The notes below the pieces were generated by a model. It made no database searches. It saw only the letters and a list, made by a program, of their open reading frames with translations, and had not been told where the DNA came from. DNA of 14,856 bases from Kiritimatiellia bacterium (GTDB lineage Bacteria > Verrucomicrobiota > Kiritimatiellia > RFP12 > UBA3636): assembly GCA_016295275.1 (NCBI GenBank), contig JAEDLN010000031.1:1-14856 (forward strand). The letters are read 5' to 3'. A program made the translations under genes and the position numbers. How positions within the stretch are numbered: the first letter of the stretch is position 1; each line of letters begins with the position of its first letter. Below, piece after piece: positions 8,981 through 14,856 of the stretch.

Positions 8981-9099
8981 GCCCGCGGTGGCTCACCGCC
9001 GCAGTGCGCGGCTTGGCAAGTAGCACACGCTGAGAGTTTTGCATGCCGCGGCTCTGTCCGCGGCACGGTGCGCGGCAGGGCCGCGCACCCGGCGCGATG
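8981..9099. repeat. Structured intergenic repeat, copy 2 (direct repeat of 1-119)
   Basis: This second copy starts 34 bases after the stop of the glycosidase gene. Hairpin A (8985-8990 with 8994-8999, GCT loop) differs from copy 1 at two base pairs, and in both cases both partners changed so pairing is kept. Hairpin B (9044-9051 with 9058-9065) is identical to copy 1. Hairpin C (9067-9076 with 9080-9089, AGG loop) is a perfect ten-base-pair stem here. The element lies between the convergent operon and gltB, so it could act as a 3'-end structure. No U-tract follows the hairpins, so it is not a standard intrinsic terminator. Confidence 0.85.
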
Positions 9100-9326
9100 A
9101 TCGGCCGCCGGGCCTCCCGGCTCGCGCCGCCATTACCCACGCGCATCGCGCACGTAAAATTCGCACACGCATTACCCGAGCGGCGCGATAGGGACATCGC
9201 GCCCTACCGCCATTACACCTGCGTGGGGTGCACCGCATTACCCACGCGCATTACCCGGGCGGCGCGATGCTCGGCCGCCATCGTCCGTGGGGGCTCCCCA
9301 CCACCCGCGGCGGCTCGCTACCGCTC
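9091..9326. repeat. Mosaic of short GC-rich repeats and hairpins
   Basis: This non-coding stretch between the convergent genes is built from recurring short modules. GGCGCGATG-A/C-TCGGCCGCC occurs at 9091-9109 and 9261-9279 (18 of 19 identical). CATTACCCACGCGCAT occurs at 9131-9146 and 9236-9251 (identical). A 22-base unit at 9168-9189 recurs at 9247-9268 with one difference. CGCCATT precedes several modules and also copy 2 of the long repeat. GGCGCGAT (9182-9189) pairs perfectly with ATCGCGCC (9196-9203). GTGGGG-GCT-CCCCAC (9287-9301) is another version of hairpin A of the long repeat, and 9304-9323 holds a decayed one. It looks like eroded copies of the same repeat family. No gene is supported here. 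Confidence 0.7.
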
Positions 9327-9356
9327 CCCCGCCGCCGGCAAAACGCGGCGGCGGGG
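9327..9356 (-). terminator. GC-rich hairpin just after the gltB stop, possible terminator
   Basis: CCCCGCCGCCG (9327-9337) pairs perfectly with CGGCGGCGGGG (9346-9356) across an eight-base loop, giving an eleven-base-pair stem. On the minus strand it begins 21 bases after the gltB stop codon, which suits a 3'-end structure. No T-rich tract follows on the minus strand, so intrinsic termination is uncertain. It may instead protect the mRNA 3' end or be another member of the local repeat mosaic. Confidence 0.35.
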
Positions 9357-9377
9357 CGGAAGCGATGCGAAACCCCG

Positions 9378-12300
9378 TTACGATTGTTTCGCTTTTTGCA
9401 TCGCAAGCGCCTTCCGGTAATCGATCGGAATGATGCGAATGAAACGGGGACGGACGATTTCCCAATTGTCGAGCATGGATTTGGCAAGGGGCGATTCGGT
9501 CCGGCGAACATGCTCGTGAATCAAACGAAGAAGTTCCGCTTCTTCCTCCGATTCGGCAAGAACCGGCTCCAAATCAACCGATTCGACATTGCAATTCAAA
9601 TCGAAATCGTTCGTTGCATCGTAGACGTACGCAATGCCGCCCGTCATGCCGGCGGCAAAATTGACGCCCGTCGGTCCCAGAACAACGACACGTCCGCCCG
9701 TCATATACTCGCACCCGTGATCGCCAACCCCTTCGACAACCGCGGTAATGCCGCTGTTGCGAATGCAAAAACGCTCGCCGGCTTGTCCGTTGATGTAGAT
9801 TTCTCCGGACGTACCGCCAAATCCGACGACATTGCCGGCAATGACATTCTCTTCCGCTTTGAACGGTGCTTCCTTCGGAGGCTGTACGACGATGACGCCG
9901 CCGGAAAGTCCTTTTCCGATAAAGTCGTTCGCTTCGCCTTGGAGCTGGAAGGTCATGCCGGGTGCCAGGAAGGCGCCGAAACTCTGCCCGGCACAACCGG
10001 TGAACCGAACCGTCAGCGTATCCTTGGGCAGACCGTCTACCCCAAAGGTGCGATCGAGCAGACAGCTGGTTTCCGTGCCGACCGTACGATTTTCGTTCCG
10101 GAGGACACGCTCGAGAACAAGTTGCCGCTTCTCACCCTTCGCCGCATCGTCTTTCGCCGCGAGGCGCTCGAAGAAGGGACGCACTTCGGGCAGGAGATGC
10201 GCCTCGTCGTAGGTTTCCACTTTTTGAAGCCGGCCGCCCCAACGAATGGCATCGCTTCCGATTGCCGGTTGGAAAATGCGGGAGAAATCAAGATGCTTCG
10301 TCTTGTAGAAGGCAAGCGCATCGTCCATGCAAAGCAAATCGCTGCGTCCGACCGCTTCATCGAGCGACCGCAAGCCAAGCGCGGCAAGCGTCTCCCGAAC
10401 CTCTTCCGCGACAAAGCGGAAAAAGTTCTCGATGTATTCGGGCTTTCCGCGGAAAAAGCTACGGAGAACCGGATCCTGCGTCGCTACGCCGACCGGACAG
10501 CAATTGCCGGAGCATTTGCGCATCATGACGCACCCCAGACAGACCAGAACCGTTGTACCGAATCCGAATTCCTCGGCACCCAGAAGCGCGCCGATCACAA
10601 CATCGCGCCCCGTCTTGATCTGACCGTCGACTTGCAGGCGAACGCGATCGCGCAACCGGTTGGCGACAAGCGTCTGCTGCGTTTCGGCAAGCCCCAACTC
10701 CCAGGGAAGACCCGCATGCTTGATGGAAGTGAGCGGCGACGAACCCGTTCCGCCGTCATGCCCCGAAATGAGGATCATGTCCGCATGCCCCTTGGCAACA
10801 CCGGCGGCAATCGTGCCGACGCCCGATTCGCTGACGAGTTTGACCGAAATGCGCGCCTCGCGATTGGCATTGTGCAAGTCGTAGATCAACTGCGCCAAAT
10901 CCTCGATCGAATAGATATCGTGGTGGGGCGGCGGAGAAATCAGCGTGACGTGCGGCGTCGAATGCCGGACACGCGCAATTTCTTCATCGACTTTGATGCC
11001 GGGTAATTGTCCGCCCTCACCCGGCTTGGCACCTTGGGCAATCTTGATCTGCAACTCCTGCGCCTTGGCAAGATAGTCGATCGTGACGCCAAACCGGCCG
11101 GAAGCAACTTGGCGAATTCGACTGTGGCGATCCTGCCCGTCCGCCGCCGGCTTGTTCCGGTTGGGATCCTCTCCGCCTTCACCGCAATTGGAGGCCGCTC
11201 CCATGCGGTTCATGGCAATGGCAATCGTCTCGTGGGCCTCCGGCGAAAGCGAACCGAGCGACATGGCGCCGGAAACAAAATGGCGAATGATGGAAGGAAC
11301 GCTCTCGACCTCCTCGATGGGAATCGGCGTCGTCTTTGCAAACTTGAACAGCCCGCGCAAGGTGCAGAGATGCCCGGCCTGCTTGTTGATCAAATCCGCA
11401 TACTCCCGGTACTTCGCAGCATCGTTGCGCTCGATCGCCTGCCGAAACGCGGCAAGCGAGGCCGGTGTCCACAAATGGTCTTTCCCGTCATTGCGCCATT
11501 TGTATTCCCCGCCGGCGGGAAGAGCCGCCTCGTCAATGCGGGCAAGCGCTTCGTCGTGACGCGCCAAACTCTCCGCCTCCAAATCCGCAATCGTCAAACC
11601 GCCAATGCGGGAGATTGTTCCCGGGAAAAACCGGTCGATGACCGAACGATCCAAACCAACCGCCTCGAAAATCTGCGCGGAACGGTAAGACCGCAACGTG
11701 GAAATGCCCATCTTCGACATGATCTTGAGCAACCCCTTGTCAACGGCCGTAATGTAGTTCTCGGCACTCCGGGCGGCATTGGCATTCGTCCGCCCCGAAA
11801 CCGCCAAGTCCGAGACCGTCTCCAACGCCAGATACGGGTGAATCGCCGTCGCTCCATACCCGAGCAACAACGCATAGTCCATCACCTCGGCAACTTCGCC
11901 GCTCTGCACGATCAATCCAACCGGCGGACGCAAGCCGGCGTCAATGAGCGCGCGGTTGACCGCCGCCACCCCTAACAGCGATGGAATCGGCAAATCCTTC
12001 TCGCTGAGCGTCCTGTCACTCAAAATCAAGATGCTGCGCCCGCTGCGAACCTCCTCGATGGCCCGACGCTGCAATCCTTCAATCGAACGATCCAACGACC
12101 CTTCCCACCGAAGCGGCAAAATCGCCGTGGCGGCATGCGCCTCGTGACTCGTCGATAGCCGGACGACATCCTCATCCGTCAAAATCGGACGCGCCAGCCG
12201 AATGACGCTCGCCTTGATCTCTTCCTCCGCCAGAATGTTGCCGCGATTGCCGATGTAGGTCGTGAGACTCATGACAAGCCGCTCCCGAATCGGATCGATC

Positions 12301-13898
12301 GGCGGATTCGTTACCTGCGCAAAATGCTGCTTGAAATAGCCGAATAGAGAATGTGGCTTGCGGGAAAGCACCGGCAATGCGGCATCGTTGCCCATCGATC
12401 CGACGCCTTCCTGCCCCTTTTCCGCCATCGGCAAAATCAGCGAATCGACCGTCTCACGCGTCCACCCAAACAGATGCTGGCGACGATGGAGATTCTCCGG
12501 AATGACCGCCGCATTCACCGAATCGAACAGTCCGTGAATCGCAATCTTGTTCTCCGCCGCCCAACGGCGATACGGCTTCTGGCGGGCAATCGTATTCTTG
12601 ATTTCCGCATCCATGACCAAACGTCCATGCTCCAAATCGCACCAAATCATCTCGCCGGGACGCAACCGGCCATTCCGAATAACGTCCGCCGGATTCCAAT
12701 CCACGACACCGGCTTCCGATGCAAGCGTGAAAACCCCGTCCTTCGTCAAACTCCAACGAACCGGTCGCAACCCGTTTCGATCCAACATCGCTCCAATGCT
12801 ACGGCCATCGCTGAATCCGACAGCCGCCGGACCATCCCAAGGCTCCATCAACTCGGAATGGTAGTCGAAGAACCCGCGGACGTCCCGCCCCATGTGATAG
12901 CTGGCACCCCATGCCTGCGGCATGAGCATGAGCATCGCATGCGGCATGCTCCGCCCGGCCAAAACCAACAACTCGAGCATGTTGTCCAAACAAGCCGAAT
13001 CGCTCTGCCCTTCCTCAATGAGAGGCAATACTTTCTTCAGATCGTCCCCGAAAAGCGGACTCGACAAAAACGGCTCGCGGCTACGCAACTGGTTGAGATT
13101 GCCGTGCAACGTGTTGATTTCGCCATTGTGCGCCAAATAACGGAACGGATGCGCCAAACTCCAAGTCGGAAAGGTATTCGTCGAATAGCGCTGATGGACA
13201 AGCGCAAACGGACTTTCAACCGTGGGATCCGCCAAATCCGGATAAAACCGATCGATCTGCGTCGCCAACAGCAAGCCTTTGTAGACAATCGTGCGCGAAG
13301 AACAACTCGGTATGTATACGCCCGAAACCTTCTTCTCAATCTGACGCCGCGCGACAAACAGCTTGCGCTCAAAGGCATCCTGTTCTTCAATCGAACCGGC
13401 CCCGATGAATAATTGGCGAATCCGAGGAAGCGTCGAACGGGCCGTCTCGCCAATCGCATCCGCACAAACGGGAACTTCGCGCCACCCGAGAATCGAAAGA
13501 CCTTCCAATACAAAGAAACGCTCGATCAGCGATTCTGTTTCTTCACCGCCAAAAAGCGTCGCAACCGCATAACGCCCAATCGGCGGCAAAACAACCTTCT
13601 GCCGACGCATTTGAGCACGGAAAAACGTGTCCGGCAACCGAAACAGAAGCCCGGCACCGTCACCCGTATTCGGATCGCCGCCAGCCGCACCGCGGTGCAT
13701 GAGACGCTTCAAAATCCCAATCCCTTTTTCCAAAATGCCGTGCGTCGCCCGATTGTCAATCCGGGCAATCATCCCGACTCCGCAGGCGTCATGCTCATTC
13801 GCAAAACAATACAGGCCATAGTCCGAGGGACGGGCCGTCGGGTTCGAACCGGGTTGGAAAAAAGGAGTGCTCGGTTGCCGGTTGTGTGCGTTTTCCAT
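9378..13898 (-). CDS. gltB: Glutamate synthase, large (alpha) subunit
   Basis: This full-length 1506-residue enzyme makes two glutamates from glutamine and 2-oxoglutarate, the second half of ammonium assimilation. The class II glutaminase domain starts at the motif NEHDACGVG. C39 would become the N-terminal nucleophile after removal of a 38-residue propeptide. The ATG at 13898 is preferred over an upstream TTG (13928) because it gives a propeptide of usual length. The FMN-binding synthase domain begins near residue 880 (GAMSLGSLSPEAHE, GEGGEDP) and includes GGTGSSPLTSIKHAG. The 3Fe-4S ligands are C1123, C1129 and C1134 (C-x5-C-x4-C), with an extra C1133. The GXGXG domain (about 1320-1480, GGTSGEIYINGQAGERF) completes it. 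No small subunit gltD lies beside it, so the electron donor (NADPH via a distant GltD, or ferredoxin) is open. Long reading frames on the opposite strand are shadows. Confidence 0.97.
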   Translation of the reverse strand: MENAHNRQPSTPFFQPGSNPTARPSDYGLYCFANEHDACGVGMIARIDNRATHGILEKGIGILKRLMHRGAAGGDPNTGDGAGLLFRLPDTFFRAQMRRQKVVLPPIGRYAVATLFGGEETESLIERFFVLEGLSILGWREVPVCADAIGETARSTLPRIRQLFIGAGSIEEQDAFERKLFVARRQIEKKVSGVYIPSCSSRTIVYKGLLLATQIDRFYPDLADPTVESPFALVHQRYSTNTFPTWSLAHPFRYLAHNGEINTLHGNLNQLRSREPFLSSPLFGDDLKKVLPLIEEGQSDSACLDNMLELLVLAGRSMPHAMLMLMPQAWGASYHMGRDVRGFFDYHSELMEPWDGPAAVGFSDGRSIGAMLDRNGLRPVRWSLTKDGVFTLASEAGVVDWNPADVIRNGRLRPGEMIWCDLEHGRLVMDAEIKNTIARQKPYRRWAAENKIAIHGLFDSVNAAVIPENLHRRQHLFGWTRETVDSLILPMAEKGQEGVGSMGNDAALPVLSRKPHSLFGYFKQHFAQVTNPPIDPIRERLVMSLTTYIGNRGNILAEEEIKASVIRLARPILTDEDVVRLSTSHEAHAATAILPLRWEGSLDRSIEGLQRRAIEEVRSGRSILILSDRTLSEKDLPIPSLLGVAAVNRALIDAGLRPPVGLIVQSGEVAEVMDYALLLGYGATAIHPYLALETVSDLAVSGRTNANAARSAENYITAVDKGLLKIMSKMGISTLRSYRSAQIFEAVGLDRSVIDRFFPGTISRIGGLTIADLEAESLARHDEALARIDEAALPAGGEYKWRNDGKDHLWTPASLAAFRQAIERNDAAKYREYADLINKQAGHLCTLRGLFKFAKTTPIPIEEVESVPSIIRHFVSGAMSLGSLSPEAHETIAIAMNRMGAASNCGEGGEDPNRNKPAADGQDRHSRIRQVASGRFGVTIDYLAKAQELQIKIAQGAKPGEGGQLPGIKVDEEIARVRHSTPHVTLISPPPHHDIYSIEDLAQLIYDLHNANREARISVKLVSESGVGTIAAGVAKGHADMILISGHDGGTGSSPLTSIKHAGLPWELGLAETQQTLVANRLRDRVRLQVDGQIKTGRDVVIGALLGAEEFGFGTTVLVCLGCVMMRKCSGNCCPVGVATQDPVLRSFFRGKPEYIENFFRFVAEEVRETLAALGLRSLDEAVGRSDLLCMDDALAFYKTKHLDFSRIFQPAIGSDAIRWGGRLQKVETYDEAHLLPEVRPFFERLAAKDDAAKGEKRQLVLERVLRNENRTVGTETSCLLDRTFGVDGLPKDTLTVRFTGCAGQSFGAFLAPGMTFQLQGEANDFIGKGLSGGVIVVQPPKEAPFKAEENVIAGNVVGFGGTSGEIYINGQAGERFCIRNSGITAVVEGVGDHGCEYMTGGRVVVLGPTGVNFAAGMTGGIAYVYDATNDFDLNCNVESVDLEPVLAESEEEAELLRLIHEHVRRTESPLAKSMLDNWEIVRPRFIRIIPIDYRKALAMQKAKQS

Positions 13899-14354
13899 GG
13901 TAAATGTGTGTGCGTGTGACGTTGGCAATCCGGGGATATACCACCGGAACAGAAAGGAAATTCGATTCTATTCAGCAAAAGATATGCCATGTATCTTCAA
14001 AATCGAAAAAAACCGGATTCCAGTCGAAAATTCCACCTCTATATGTCTATATTCCGCTTCTTCTTGATTCGATTTTTACGAAATTGTAAGCAAAAGACCC
14101 TCCTATTTACATTTTTGTCTTTCCCGGTTTCAAAAGGAAGGTTCCACATTCCTTCGACGCAAGATTTCTCCCAACCCGCCCCATGCAGATTTTCCGCTAA
14201 ATGTGCTACGATTTCGACAGAGGCTGCGATATCCGGAGATAAACCGTATCCGGCCCGACAAAACCGTGGCATCCGCTTTTCCGCGACGCTCGCAAAACAG
14301 GAAAACAGCCATCTGCGAAAGAGTCGGAATATCGCCACTAGAGGAGATTTCCAC
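13899..14354. promoter_or_regulatory. Divergent intergenic region between gltB and the copper ATPase gene
   Basis: These 456 bases hold the control regions of two divergent genes and no supported gene. For gltB, TAGAAT on the minus strand (13970-13965) is a good -10 candidate about 67 bases before the start codon, but no convincing -35 lies at the right distance. For the ATPase, TACGAT (14207-14212) is a possible -10, with a poor -35 and a long leader of about 140 bases. GAAGG and CCTTC arms nine bases apart occur near 14137-14155. CCGGA (14233-14237) can pair with TCCGG (14248-14252) in the leader. No recognisable CueR, CsoR or CopY operator was found. Confidence 0.35.
14341..14346 (+). promoter_or_regulatory. 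Strong ribosome binding site for the copper ATPase
   Basis: GAGGAG lies eight bases before the ATG at 14355 and fixes that start. It is the only clear Shine-Dalgarno sequence in the window; the other four genes have none at the usual distance. Confidence 0.75.
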
Positions 14355-14856
14355 ATGACACGATATACCGTTACGGGAATGACCTGCGCCGCTTGCAGCG
14401 CCCGCGTAGAAAAAGCCGTTTCAAAGGTTTCCGGAGTAACCTCCTGCTCCGTCAGCCTGCTCGCCAATTCGATGGCAGTGGAGGGTACGGCCTCTCCGGC
14501 CGATATTATCGCAGCCGTGCAAAATGCCGGTTATGCGGCGGCTTTGAAGGAATCCGAAAAGAACGTTTCCCCACGGGGAACAGCGGCAAACGGAGAAGAA
14601 TGGCTCAAGGGCTGCGAAATGACAAACCTGAAAAGACGACTTCTTTCCTCTCTCGTCTTTTGGGTGGTTCTCCTCTATCTGTCAATGGGTCACATGATGT
14701 GGAATTGGCCGCTCCCGGGATTTATGGCGGACAATCATGTCATGATGGGCATCGTGCAGATGCTTCTGTCCATCAGTATCATGGTGATCAACCAAAAATT
14801 CTTTGTCGGCGGCTTTCGAAGCCTGCTCCACCAAGCCCCGAATATGGACGCGCTTG
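14355..14856 (+). CDS. copA: Copper-type P1B heavy-metal-translocating ATPase, 5' part only
   Basis: The first 167 residues of a membrane cation pump are present; the gene runs off the right edge. An N-terminal heavy-metal-associated domain (1 to about 68) carries the metal-binding motif GMTCAAC, with C11 and C14 as ligands. A linker leads to two hydrophobic segments, about 96-115 (LLSSLVFWVVLLYLS) and 127-150, followed by APNMDAL, which matches the conserved segment before the third transmembrane helix of CopA-type ATPases. Such pumps export Cu(I) from the cytoplasm. The diagnostic CPC, DKTGT and HP motifs lie outside the window, so copper rather than another soft metal is inferred from the N-terminus. 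The gene is divergent from gltB and has a strong ribosome binding site. Confidence 0.88.
   Translation, partial: MTRYTVTGMTCAACSARVEKAVSKVSGVTSCSVSLLANSMAVEGTASPADIIAAVQNAGYAAALKESEKNVSPRGTAANGEEWLKGCEMTNLKRRLLSSLVFWVVLLYLSMGHMMWNWPLPGFMADNHVMMGIVQMLLSISIMVINQKFFVGGFRSLLHQAPNMDAL

Noticed and set aside
9041..9089. Intrinsic terminator for the plus-strand operon made from hairpins B and C
   Set aside because: The stems are strong, but no run of T follows either hairpin on either strand.
9091..9326. CRISPR-like array
   Set aside because: Repeats are short, irregularly spaced and shuffled, with no uniform repeat-spacer pattern and no cas genes.
9228..11006. Open frame of 592 codons on the plus strand, antisense to gltB
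   Set aside because: It lies almost wholly opposite the unmistakable gltB coding strand. Its protein is rich in R, D and N with no recognisable domain, and it begins inside the repeat mosaic. It fits a GC-driven shadow frame.
11007..13412. Further long plus-strand frames (11007-11975, 12351-13412) antisense to gltB
   Set aside because: Same reason: arginine-rich shadows of gltB codon usage with no motif and no ribosome binding site.
14201..14242. 13-codon frame with two cysteines in the copA leader, a possible metal-responsive leader peptide
   Set aside because: It has no ribosome binding site, and a frame this short is expected by chance. It is noted only because of its position.
14039..14467. 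142-codon minus-strand frame across the gltB-copA gap
   Set aside because: It overlaps the copA start and its ribosome binding site, has no recognisable domain, and would sit between two divergent genes' control regions.

Overview
This window looks like chromosomal DNA from a member of the PVC group (Kiritimatiellota, Lentisphaerota or Verrucomicrobiota), possibly gut-derived. The assignment is an inference. It rests on three things: a GntR-type DNA-binding domain joined to a LacI-like sensor, an exported protein with an autotransporter-associated beta-strand repeat, and a very large secreted multidomain glycosidase. Four of the five genes also have no clear Shine-Dalgarno sequence. No rRNA, tRNA, CRISPR array, transposase or integrase was seen.

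Layout. Bases 1-119 hold a GC-rich structured repeat. A promoter (194-223) then leads into three co-directional genes that look like one operon (257-8946): a GntR/LacI-type regulator, a secreted beta-helix-like protein of 693 residues, and a secreted protein of about 1807 residues. The last combines a GH74-like Asp-box beta-propeller, a clan GH-A-type (beta/alpha)8 barrel, a galactose-binding-like module and a CBM9-like C-terminus. The gaps between the genes are short (44 and 60 bases), and no terminator is visible inside the operon. The simplest reading is a polysaccharide-utilisation locus: the regulator senses a sugar and controls itself plus two exported products. The substrate cannot be read from the sequence.

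The operon is followed by a second copy of the structured repeat (8981-9099, about 91% identical to the first) and then by a 260-base mosaic of short GC-rich repeats and hairpins. The operon therefore lies between two direct repeats. Differences between the copies in their first hairpin are all compensatory, and two more versions of the same hairpin occur in the mosaic. This points to a structured repeat family, and it is the most unusual signal in the window.

Convergent with the operon is gltB (9378-13898, minus strand), a full-length glutamate synthase large subunit, with no gltD next to it. A 456-base divergent intergenic region separates it from the 5' end of a copper-type P1B ATPase gene (14355 onward, plus strand), which runs off the window.
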